From Thalassoglobus neptunius (GTDB taxonomy: Bacteria; Planctomycetota; Planctomycetia; Planctomycetales; Planctomycetaceae), in contig NZ_SIHI01000001.1 of the NCBI RefSeq assembly GCF_007859735.1, positions 1,384,251 to 1,448,250 of the forward strand: 64,000 bases of DNA. Direction: 5' to 3'. The stretch's first letter is position 1, and each line of letters starts with the position of its first letter. The notes below the pieces were generated by a model. That model was given only the letters and a program-made list of their open reading frames with translations. It did not search any database and was not told where the DNA came from. A program made the position numbers and the translations under genes. This document shows, in pieces, positions 48,462 to 57,200 of this stretch.

Positions 48462-48833
48462 ATGTTTGCGATCATTGAAGACAGTGGTCATCAATTGCGG
48501 GTCGAAGAAGGTCAAACGCTTGTTGTTGATCTTCGCAAGGAAGCAGAATTGGGACAGACGATCACCTTTGACCGTGTTCTCCTGGCAAACGGTGGTGCTG
48601 ACAGCATCATCGGTGCTCCTGCCATCGAAGGTGCAACTGTTGAAGCTGAAGTCGTTGAAGACCTCGTCAAAGGACCGAAACTGGAAGTCCAGAAATTCCG
48701 TCGACGTAAGAACTCTCGCCGACACACAGGACACCGCCAGAAATACACCGGCGTTAAAATTACCGCGATCAATGTTCCGAATCTCGTTGTGAAAGAGAAA
48801 ACGGAAGAAGCTCCCGCGGAAGCCGCTGAATAA
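48462..48833 (+). CDS. rplU: Large-subunit ribosomal protein L21 (bL21)
   Basis: A 123-residue ribosomal protein binding 23S rRNA. MFAIIEDSGHQLRVEEGQTLVV, DRVLLANGG, and the basic RNA-binding loop KFRRRKNSRRHTGHRQKYTGVKI are diagnostic. The C-terminal 20 residues are an extra acidic Glu/Ala tail. rpmA (L27) usually follows, but here a terminator comes about 100 bases after the stop and the next gene is on the other strand. Confidence 0.97.
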   Translation: MFAIIEDSGHQLRVEEGQTLVVDLRKEAELGQTITFDRVLLANGGADSIIGAPAIEGATVEAEVVEDLVKGPKLEVQKFRRRKNSRRHTGHRQKYTGVKITAINVPNLVVKEKTEEAPAEAAE

Positions 48834-48938
48834 TTGAATTTGCTCAAACGCTGAGTGATTGAGAGCAGGCTGCAAGGCGATCACGCTCTGTTCAACTCAG
48901 GCGATGATGTGAGCCGATTCAACTGCTGATTTTGTACG

Positions 48939-48974
48939 AAGGACGAGTGGTCTCTGGATCTTCTCGTCCTTTCT
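48939..48974 (+). terminator. Intrinsic terminator after rplU
   Basis: A 9-bp stem AAGGACGAG / CTCGTCCTT with a 15-base loop and a short T run, about 105 bases after rplU. It explains why rplU is a single-gene transcript. Confidence 0.75.
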
Positions 48975-49037
48975 GCATTTCAGGTGGGCCACCCTGCTCT
49001 TCTTTGTGAGCGCGAGTGCAACGAGGCGGCGAAGCAA

Positions 49038-50153
49038 TTAGATCGCCGAGAGCGCTGACTGTAGAGCCTCACACGTGAAATTAATCTCCGCATCACTCGT
49101 TAATGGGCCAAGGCTCAATCGAAGCACGCCCTGCTCCGACGTTCCGAGAGTTTCGTGAGCGGATGGAGCGCATTGAAACCCTGCCGAGACAATCAAGCTT
49201 CGTTGTTCGAGTGAGTCCGCAAGATCACCGGGCGAAATGCCGTCGACGATGAACGCGACGGTCGGAAGCCGAGCTTGCAGAGGTTCTCGACTCACTAATT
49301 TCACGCGTGAGTCCGCCTTGAGCACTTCCTCGAAGCGGCCAATCTGAGCGCGGGCTTTCGACAATCGAACGGAAGCTTCTTCTTGATTGAGCCATTCAGT
49401 CGCAGCAGCAAGTCCTTCCAGGGCGATTCGGTCGACAGATCCGGTATCGCAATAGCTGGGGCGTTTGGGGCTCTCGGAATTTGGCGACGGAACAATCGAG
49501 CACGACGCGCTCTGGCAGTGCATCTTTGCTTGTGGAGAGCAATACAGCCCACCGATTCCCCATGGGGATTGAAGACCTTTGTGGGCTGCGAACGCTACAA
49601 AATCGACTTGAGAACGGGAAAAGTCGAGGTCGATCCATCCTGCAACCTGAGCAGCGTCGAGCAAAAATGGGACTTCATGACGATGGCAAAGCTCTCCTAC
49701 TTCATTCCATGGGAGAAGGTCACCAGTGACATTGCAGGCCGCTGTCATTGCCATCAACCGAACGCGTCCGGATGTCAGAGATGTTTCGAGCATCTCAAGA
49801 TCGACCAACCTGTCTTGGGTTGGAGGAATGACCCGCGTAACGATTCCCATTTCGCCGAGCTTGATGAGTGGCCGCTCCATCGCGTGGTGTTCGAATCCGC
49901 TCGTCAGGACTTCGTCTTCCGGTTGAAGCGGCTGATCGAAAAGTGCGAGCGACAATGCGGATGTGCATCCCGGAGTGAGGAGCAGATCGTCCGGATTCTC
50001 GATCCCGAAGAATTCAGCAACGCGCTTGTGACCGTGTTCGAATCTCGCTCCCCAGTCTTCGGGGGACTCTTGAAGGGCATTCTGAACTGCCTTCTGGACG
50101 GTCTCTGGTTTCGGCCAACTCGTTCCAGCATGGTTCAGGTAGACGGAGGTCAT
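49038..50153 (-). CDS. Class V aminotransferase (cysteine desulfurase-like)
   Basis: A 371-residue PLP enzyme. YLNHAGTSWPKP is the N-terminal substrate loop, PFLLDAAQVAGWIDLD carries the PLP-contacting Asp and Gln, and K192 in FAAHKGLQSPWGIGGLY is the Schiff-base lysine. A Cys in SAGFQCAPSAHETLGT is placed like the reactive cysteine of SufS/CsdA-type desulfurases, so sulfur transfer is plausible. No suf or isc gene is near, so selenocysteine lyase or kynureninase-like roles are not excluded. ATG 50153 is preferred to the preceding ATG at 50159. Confidence 0.87.
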   Translation of the reverse strand: MTSVYLNHAGTSWPKPETVQKAVQNALQESPEDWGARFEHGHKRVAEFFGIENPDDLLLTPGCTSALSLALFDQPLQPEDEVLTSGFEHHAMERPLIKLGEMGIVTRVIPPTQDRLVDLEMLETSLTSGRVRLMAMTAACNVTGDLLPWNEVGELCHRHEVPFLLDAAQVAGWIDLDFSRSQVDFVAFAAHKGLQSPWGIGGLYCSPQAKMHCQSASCSIVPSPNSESPKRPSYCDTGSVDRIALEGLAAATEWLNQEEASVRLSKARAQIGRFEEVLKADSRVKLVSREPLQARLPTVAFIVDGISPGDLADSLEQRSLIVSAGFQCAPSAHETLGTSEQGVLRLSLGPLTSDAEINFTCEALQSALSAI

Positions 50154-50355
50154 TGGCAATATTTAAGCAGGGAAAACTGCGGATTCGTGAGGACAATGGC
50201 GGAATCGGAATGTCTCTCTCTTCCCGATCGGTGAAGGGTGACAGTGTACCAAATCGGAATTGGCGATTCTCGTTCGAGTCGCTACAGTCCCCGCATCCAA
50301 GGAAAGAACGGATTACTTTGCTGGTGATGCTGCCAGGGAACGGCGGAGAGAGACT

Positions 50356-51075
50356 GTGCGAATTCGTAGCGAGTTTATGGTAGGTGTCGCGTCCCGAATG
50401 CTTGTCTGGGTCATGCGACTTCTGTTCCTGACTGTGCGTGTCAGGAAATTTGTCGCTGTCCCCGGAGGGACGCCGGATGACCAGAATGGTGAGAATTGTC
50501 ATTCGTTCAGCATCTGGCACGATTCTCTGCTTGTGACGATTTTCATTGTTCGTCGACCGCGGATGTTTGCTCTCGTCGGAAGACATCGCGATGGAAGCTA
50601 CGTCTCAAACGTGCTTCGAGCGGTTGGAATTCGCCCGGTTCGGGGATCGAGTTCACGAGGAGGCGCGCAAGCTGCGGCGGAGCTCATTCAACAAAGTCGA
50701 GGACACGATCTGGCGATGACGCCGGACGGCCCGCGTGGTCCGCGTCGGCAAATGAAGCCGGGATGCGCGTTCATTGCCTCACACACGGAAAAAACCGTCG
50801 TCCCGATGGCTTTCAGTTGTTCTCGAGCGTGGCATGTTCGAGGAAGCTGGACCGATCTGATGATCCCGAAGCCATTTTCGACCGTTTATGCACTGGCAGG
50901 TCCACCGATTGCGGTCCCCAAAGGGGCCAGTCGAGCTGAACTCGTGAATGCGACACGAGAGATTCAAGCGGAGATGGACCGGTTGAATGAGATTGCCGTT
51001 CGACTCGCTGAAGGTGAAGACCTCGATGTGCCCACATTGCTCACGCAGTCAGAGTGTCAAAGCGCGGCGGCCTGA
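50356..51075 (+). CDS. DUF374 lysophospholipid acyltransferase family protein
   Basis: A 239-residue membrane-associated protein. FSIWHDSLL supplies the acyltransferase His-x4-Asp-like site in its DUF374 form. LVGRHRDGSYVSNVLRAVGI, RGSSSRGGAQAAAEL, MTPDGPRGPRRQMKPGCAFIA and VPMAFSCSRAW are the family's conserved blocks. Members acylate lipids, possibly lipid A precursors. The start is GTG 50356, with GGAGAG six bases upstream. ATG 50377 is the alternative. It is divergent from the class V aminotransferase gene. Confidence 0.85.
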   Translation: MRIRSEFMVGVASRMLVWVMRLLFLTVRVRKFVAVPGGTPDDQNGENCHSFSIWHDSLLVTIFIVRRPRMFALVGRHRDGSYVSNVLRAVGIRPVRGSSSRGGAQAAAELIQQSRGHDLAMTPDGPRGPRRQMKPGCAFIASHTEKTVVPMAFSCSRAWHVRGSWTDLMIPKPFSTVYALAGPPIAVPKGASRAELVNATREIQAEMDRLNEIAVRLAEGEDLDVPTLLTQSECQSAAA

Positions 51076-51165
51076 TTCGGACTCTTTGCCGCAATCGGTT
51101 TCTTTCAACATAAGATCAGCTGAGAGAAACGGGTTCGGTCGAGTCTGTGAAGCGATGAGAAGGGT

Positions 51166-51738
51166 CTATTCGAAGAACCAGATCATTCCGCAGAAGCCAG
51201 CGACGACCAGCATGATGAACAGGACCTGCAGCGTGCTGGTTGCGAATCGGACAACTGGCGATTTTGTTTCTTCTGAGTCTTTGGCTGCCGAACTTCGAGC
51301 CGGTTGTCGGGTGACTTCGATATCTTCGATCGGAATCCATGCCCGTTTCGGCATAGCGCTGCGAGGCACGAACTTCAGGAATTCGACACGATATTCGAAG
51401 GCTTCGTCTGACTGCGCTTCGACTTGAAGCGCAGGCTCTTGCTCTCGTTTGACGATTCTGCCTTCCACAATTGATCCGGCGAGTTCAGGAATCAGCAGGT
51501 CCAGCAGGACGCGATCCTGTTCAATCGATCGATACGACTTGATCACGGCCCCGGTGTTGGAGAGATCGATCGTCCAAATTCGTTGCGGAGGGCACACTGG
51601 TGCAAATCCTTCGTCGGGTAGCGAATAGATGGCTCCCGTCGTGCGAAAGTTCGTCGTCAGCTCGCGCCGCTTTTCGACAATGTCACTCCATGCCGAAAGT
51701 TTTTCCGAGGCCGATGCGCTCGCCATTGCTGAGATCAT
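51166..51738 (-). CDS. PilZ-like domain protein with C-terminal membrane anchor
   Basis: A 190-residue protein. RIWTIDLSNTGAVI carries the D-x-S-x-x-G motif of PilZ domains, which bind cyclic di-GMP, and the following strands (LLDLLIPELAGSIVEGRIV) fit the barrel. The upstream RxxxR motif needed for tight c-di-GMP binding is not evident, so ligand binding is doubtful. The protein ends in one membrane helix (LQVLFIMLVVAGFCGMIWFF), so it is tail-anchored with the domain in the cytoplasm. ATG 51738 is chosen because GGAAGA precedes it; TTG 51831 is open too. Confidence 0.65.
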   Translation of the reverse strand: MISAMASASASEKLSAWSDIVEKRRELTTNFRTTGAIYSLPDEGFAPVCPPQRIWTIDLSNTGAVIKSYRSIEQDRVLLDLLIPELAGSIVEGRIVKREQEPALQVEAQSDEAFEYRVEFLKFVPRSAMPKRAWIPIEDIEVTRQPARSSAAKDSEETKSPVVRFATSTLQVLFIMLVVAGFCGMIWFFE

Positions 51739-51886
51739 TGCATTCTTCCAATCATAGTCATACGTGTCTGATTGGAACTTAGGTTCAAAAGAGTTTCTTT
51801 TGATCGACCAATTTTTAATTTTCGTGAACAACCTGACCAGACCGTGCGGATGTTTCGGATATGTCGAGTTTTCGAAACGCGGAATT

Positions 51887-52579
51887 CTACTTTTCTGCGA
51901 GTTTTTTCTCGTCAGCTTTCTCTTCGGCAGCGCTCCTCCGCAAATAGGTCGGCTTCAATGTCCAGCAGTCATCGACGTCGCCATTTCGCAACCGTTGGAA
52001 TCCAATGCTCCCGATGAGTTTGGCTTGTGGGAGATGAATACTTTCCGGGGCGCATCGACAGCTTTGAAAGATTGGATTTGTTTTTTCAATCCCTGGCCCG
52101 GTCAGCAAATCACTCGGGGTGAGTCGCTCTCTGAGAGTGTGCGCCTCGACAATGTGCGGTTCGTGAAGAGTTTTGACGGTGCCATCGCTGTGGAGGCAGT
52201 ACGCACCCGCAAAGACGTCTCCGCGTAGTGCGTCGTCAATGACCCAGACGGGGGACGTTTTTTCCTCTGTCGCAAGAGCGATGGCTGCGAACGTATCGAC
52301 TCCTACGACCGGGACGTTCAGCGAATATGCCAGAGTCTTCGCACAGACGACCCCAACCCGGAGCCCGGTGAAACTTCCCGGCCCGAGACTGGCAGCGACT
52401 CCATCGATCTGCTTGGTCGAAAGAGAATGTTCCGCGACCAGTCGCCCGATCTCGGGGATCAGGGTTCGGGCATGTCGACGTCCAGTCGCTGCGAGTTCGC
52501 ATTCTCCCAGCAATGCTCCGTCATCGTGGAGTGAGATGCTGCCCGACCGGCCGGAGGTGTCGATTCCGAGAACGATCAT
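51887..52579 (-). CDS. tsaB: tRNA threonylcarbamoyladenosine biosynthesis protein TsaB
   Basis: A 230-residue member of the TsaB branch of the ASKHA fold. It works with TsaD and TsaE to put the t6A modification on ANN-decoding tRNAs. ILGIDTSG-type VLGIDTSGRSGSISL opens the fold, GRRHARTLIPEIGRL follows, and ASLGPGSFTGLRVGVVCAKTLAY is the diagnostic block. The C-terminus ends in a short charged Lys/Glu/Ala tail. No rimI or tsaD neighbours. ATG 52579 is natural. Confidence 0.94.
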   Translation of the reverse strand: MIVLGIDTSGRSGSISLHDDGALLGECELAATGRRHARTLIPEIGRLVAEHSLSTKQIDGVAASLGPGSFTGLRVGVVCAKTLAYSLNVPVVGVDTFAAIALATEEKTSPVWVIDDALRGDVFAGAYCLHSDGTVKTLHEPHIVEAHTLRERLTPSDLLTGPGIEKTNPIFQSCRCAPESIHLPQAKLIGSIGFQRLRNGDVDDCWTLKPTYLRRSAAEEKADEKKLAEK

Positions 52580-52828
52580 TGCGGGAACCTCATTTTCGCG
52601 AACTCTTGATTGGGAGATCTCATTGGGCGGCGAGCCATGTCGTTATACAATGTGAGAAACTGGCAGTTTGATGTGAACTCAGTCGACAGAATTACGGTTC
52701 TGGTTCACAATCACAATTGTTGAAACCCGAAAATCTCTCCAAACAACACATTCCACTTTCCCTCCTTTGTCGATTGCCCACTGACAGTGAACTTATCCAT
52801 TCTTATCAGTCCCAGTGCATGAGATTCC

Positions 52829-54130
52829 ATGATCCAGTCATCCTACGCTCCAGATAGCAGTTATTCTCCCGAACTCGCTTCAAGCTATGATGTTGTCGTA
52901 ATAGGTGCCGGACCTGCCGGTTCAACTGTCGCGGCGCTCGTAGCCTCTGAGGGGCACTCGGTACTCGTCCTGGAGCGAGCCACGTTTCCGCGGTTTCACG
53001 TCGGAGAATCACTGATTCCCGAAACCTACTGGCCACTGAAGCGGCTCGGTTTGATTGAGAAAATGAAAGCGAGTTCCTTCCCGAAGAAGTTCAGCGTGCA
53101 GTTCGTTTCGGACGGATGGAAAGAATCTGCACCATTCTACTTTGATGAAAACGACCCTCATGAAAGTTCGCAGACATGGCAGGTTGAACGGGCCGACTTC
53201 GACAAAATGCTCGTTGACAATGCTGTTGACCGGGGAGCGACTGTGCGAACACGTGCACAGGTGCTCGAAGTTCTCTTCGACGGAGAACGGGCAACTGGCG
53301 TGAAAGTGAAACTGAGTTCGGAAGACGGAGAGACGGAGACTCGTGAGATTCGTTCGAAAGTGGTCGTCGATGCGTCCGGGAACTCGGCTTTTCTGTCCAA
53401 CCGCATGAAGCTGCGCATTCCCGATCCGTATCTGCGCAAGGGAACAGTCTGGTCGTACTTCAAGGGAGCCCTCCGCGATCCAGGAAAGGATGAGGGGGCC
53501 ACTCTGATCATGCAGACGGAAGATAAGAAGAGTTGGTTCTGGTACATCCCGCTGCGAGGAGACGTTGTTAGCGTCGGATGTACCGGGTCAATGGGCTATA
53601 TGTTTCCGAAAGGCAGCACACCCGAGGAGACGTTTCAGCGTGAGCTTGACCGATGTCCTGCGATGAAGAAACGACTGGAGCCGTCCGAACGCTGCCTCGA
53701 TTTCTTCACGACCAAGGATTACTCATACAAATCGTCACAAGCTGCGGGCGAAGGCTGGGTCTTGTGTGGTGACGCCTTCGGGTTCATTGACCCGGTCTAT
53801 TCTTCCGGAGTCTATCTGGCACTCAAAGGTGGCGAATTTGTTGCCGATTCGATTAACGAAGCACTTCAGAACGGGGATCTGACAGGGGAAACTCTCGGAC
53901 GCTGGCGATCCGAGTACTCAGCGGGGATCGATAATTTTCGAAAACTCGTCTATGCGTTTTACGCTCCGGATTTCAGCTTCGCATCGTTCATGAAAGAGCA
54001 TCCGCAATACAAGCCGAACGTCGTTTCAATTCTGATTGGAGACGTCTTCCGACCAGAAGTTGCAGAGATCTTTACCGCCATGGGGGAAGTCTTTCCGCCG
54101 ACGGAAGAAAACGTCGACGTGGCTCGCTAA
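52829..54130 (+). CDS. FAD-dependent halogenase-like oxidoreductase
   Basis: A 433-residue flavoprotein. VVVIGAGPAGSTVAALVA (residues 23-40) binds FAD. FPRFHVGESLIPETYW, the W-x-W-x-I-P motif at 236-241 (WFWYIP), and GDAFGFIDPVYSSGVYLAL (314-332) match flavin-dependent halogenases and their relatives. The W-x-W-x-I-P word is usually taken as halogenase-specific, but close relatives without halogenase activity exist and the catalytic lysine cannot be placed by eye. ATG 52829 is the natural start. It stands alone with no biosynthetic cluster, so a tailoring role cannot be tied to a product. Confidence 0.8.
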   Translation: MIQSSYAPDSSYSPELASSYDVVVIGAGPAGSTVAALVASEGHSVLVLERATFPRFHVGESLIPETYWPLKRLGLIEKMKASSFPKKFSVQFVSDGWKESAPFYFDENDPHESSQTWQVERADFDKMLVDNAVDRGATVRTRAQVLEVLFDGERATGVKVKLSSEDGETETREIRSKVVVDASGNSAFLSNRMKLRIPDPYLRKGTVWSYFKGALRDPGKDEGATLIMQTEDKKSWFWYIPLRGDVVSVGCTGSMGYMFPKGSTPEETFQRELDRCPAMKKRLEPSERCLDFFTTKDYSYKSSQAAGEGWVLCGDAFGFIDPVYSSGVYLALKGGEFVADSINEALQNGDLTGETLGRWRSEYSAGIDNFRKLVYAFYAPDFSFASFMKEHPQYKPNVVSILIGDVFRPEVAEIFTAMGEVFPPTEENVDVAR

Positions 54131-54186
54131 ACATGGCGATTGTTGACGCTCAGACTTCAGAATGAAACCGATCGGCGAGTGATTTG

Positions 54187-54224
54187 AACGCCGAAGACAG
54201 TCACTTAGTCTTCGGCGTTTTTAT
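54187..54224. terminator. Intrinsic terminator overlapping the end of the pentaheme gene
   Basis: A perfect 12-bp stem AACGCCGAAGAC / GTCTTCGGCGTT with a 9-base loop and TTTTT on the plus strand. It ends the halogenase-like gene. The minus-strand stop codon (54205-54207) lies in its loop, so the hairpin partly overlaps coding sequence. Confidence 0.88.
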
Positions 54225-57200
54225 TGGACTCATCGACAAGTTTATTGATGGTGTAAGCGGCGAACGACGGGAAGAGTCCTTCACCGGTCGTTTCTTCTTC
54301 ACCGAAGTCAACGTTGAGTTCGTAAACGAATTCCGGCCGCAAATCGGCGATTCGTAACGTCACAACCTTGTGATCATCAGACAGCTCGATTCCGTTGATC
54401 GGTGGAGTGTAACGCCCAGAATCTTCTGTGCCGTAAGACCCCTGCCAGACGCGCGTATAACCGGATAGCGAATACGCAGTCTTCTCTGTCGCTGTTTCTG
54501 GTTCGACGGGGGCGATGAATTCGATTTCGAATCCGTCACTGGTAAGTCGCAGTTCACGGATTCCATTCCCTGGCTGCTCAGTGGGATTCAGCTGAACAAT
54601 CTCTCCGACATTCGGGCCGCCGAGCCATCCGGAATCGAAGATGCTTCCGACATAAATCGTTCCATCCTCGTCGGCGTATCCGCAGATCGGTCCAAGAAAG
54701 GTGTCGAGTTCAGTCTTCCAGGTTGCTTTCGAGAACGGATAACAAGCCCCCTGCAATTCGCCTCCGACTTCTTGTGTCGTGAAGCGAATCAGAAATTTGC
54801 TGTTGTACTCACAACCAAGACCATGACCGGCGAATGGGCTGGCGATGCCCTCCGGGAGAAAGAAGATGCCGTTGACGCTTCGCGTCCAGGGGTGCGGAAC
54901 TTGAATCGTTGCTTTTCGTGGGTTGTCGACTCCAGCAAGATCACTCCGGGCAGGAACGCCATAAGCTCCCCCTTCCACGATGTGATTGATTTCATTGAAG
55001 GTGTTCTGGACCCCTTGCTGGTCACTGACGAACAGTCGCCCCTGACCGTCGAATGCAATTCCGATCGGGTATCGCAATTCGCTGGCGAAGCGCTCTTTTG
55101 TCCCGTCTGATCCGGATCGAATAATCGAACCACGCCACTTGCTGTAATTGGGATCTCGTTCCGGTTGGGAGTAGTCACTTCCGGTGGCGACGAACAGCTC
55201 TCCGTTTGACCCTCGAACCGGGCCGGTCACCCAGTCGTGGTAGTTGTCGGTATGGCCCCAGCCGTCGGTGATGATTTCGCGAACGTCGGCTCGGCCGTCT
55301 CCGTTCGTATCGATGAGGCGGAGCAATTCCGGTTTATGCACAACGAGGAGATCGTTTCCGTCACGAAGCACTCCGAATGCAGCGGAGAGACCTTCCTCAA
55401 CCAGACTCGCCTGATCTTCGAGACGATCGTGATCGGAATCGGTGATTCGCCAGACATCTCCCTTGAGCGATGCGACGATCAGATTGCCTTCAGCATCACG
55501 CCAAATCGCCGTCGGCATCATGGATGTTGTCACCGGCAATCGCTTTCCTGAATACCCCGGAACAGTGATGACTGGCGCCGTTGAGGCCAGAACCTGCGGT
55601 CGATCCGGATACTCAATCAACTGGACGTTTCGCGGTGTGCTGTAGTGGACTTTCAGCGGAACGCCGGGTTGGGCGGAATACACGTCCTCCTGTGGTGTTT
55701 TCAACGCGAGAGCGGATTGGTCGGCAACTTGAATGGACGCGTCGTATCTCAAATCGAGATCATTCTGGATCAACAGCCCCAACTGATATCCGTCAGGTGT
55801 TTCTCCCGAGGTGATTTCTCGAGTCCATCCAACGGAACCGGAGTCGCGCGTCGGTTCGAATTTCTCTTCGACACGAATCACAAATGGTGCGTCGTTGAAG
55901 AGGAAGTTGAGATCGTAGACAAGACGAACCCCGGCCCCTTCCGTTTCGTACTGGACGAGATGAGCGAGCCGATCGGAGTCGACTCGTTGCAATGGTTCGA
56001 TGGATTCCGAGTTCTGATTGACGAGGACAAAGTCTGGCACACTCTTCCACCCGGGAGCGAACGAAGTGCCTGCCATGTCCCAGTACCAGCTTTTGCCTTC
56101 GGTTCGCTGGCGTGCGAAATCGCCGAATCTCCAGTCGCGAACTTCCGCCCGGTCGAGATCAAAGAGAACGCTGTGATGGTTCGGAAATCCGACTGCGAAC
56201 GCTCGAGCGACCGGGACGAAATCGTCACTCTCTTCGCCAAATTCCTTCGGAAGCGTGAAGACATCGCGAATGATGCGCGGAGCGGATTCACCAGCCACTT
56301 GCCAAAGTTGTTCGACCTGAGCCGGGTTCGATGGAGGTTCGAATTCGGCATCCGTGACCGCTTTCCAAAGGGCGGTCAGTTGGGTTTCAACATGCCCGTC
56401 GAGGATTCCCGGAACTGGCTTTGTATACGAAGGCATCTCCATTCCCGGAATCACACGCAGCGGAGCGCGAGTCCAGCGAAGATAGAATTCCGGTCGCAGT
56501 CGCGAACCGATCGCGGACAAGTCCGATCCTCGTGTGCCGATCGCGGTATTCTTGGGAACGTAGTCGCCAATCTGATGACAGGCGATGCAGCTGAATCCCC
56601 CAGCCCCGACGAGGTTTCTTCCGGTCAAAAGCAACTCGTCGCGATCGATCGCGACATCGTCCATGTGTGTTGCTCCTCCCTCCGGAATCCGGTCGTGTTC
56701 GACGAGAAAGGTTTTGAGAGCGTCGAGTTGTTCGGGAGAATGATTGAATTGGGGCATTCGGACCATGAGCCAGTCTGCGCGTACACGATCCTGTTTCCCT
56801 GAGAGAGCGCTGTCCAGCACATCATCTCGAAGCTTGTCACCAATGGCGTTGAGGCTGGGCGGAATGATTTCCTGAGTTCGCCCGACGAGTTTCGGAAACT
56901 TGGTCGCAATGTCGTTCGCGATTGTCCGAATTCCGGAGACGGAACCGCGCGAGTGACACGCAAGACATTGGCTGCGACTGAGAACCTGCTGTCCATGATG
57001 GAACGTCGATTCTGGCGTTCCTGATAACGTCATTGTTGATTCAACAAATGCACGGATCGGTTCAACATCGAGAGTCTTGTAGTGAGGGCGATGTTTTTCA
57101 ACATCTGCTGGAGCGGCAAGACATGATTGTTCCCAGTCGATGTTCGGGGAATTCAGTGCGATTGCGGGAGTCGCGGAAGCCTCGATGGCTGGAATTTTGT

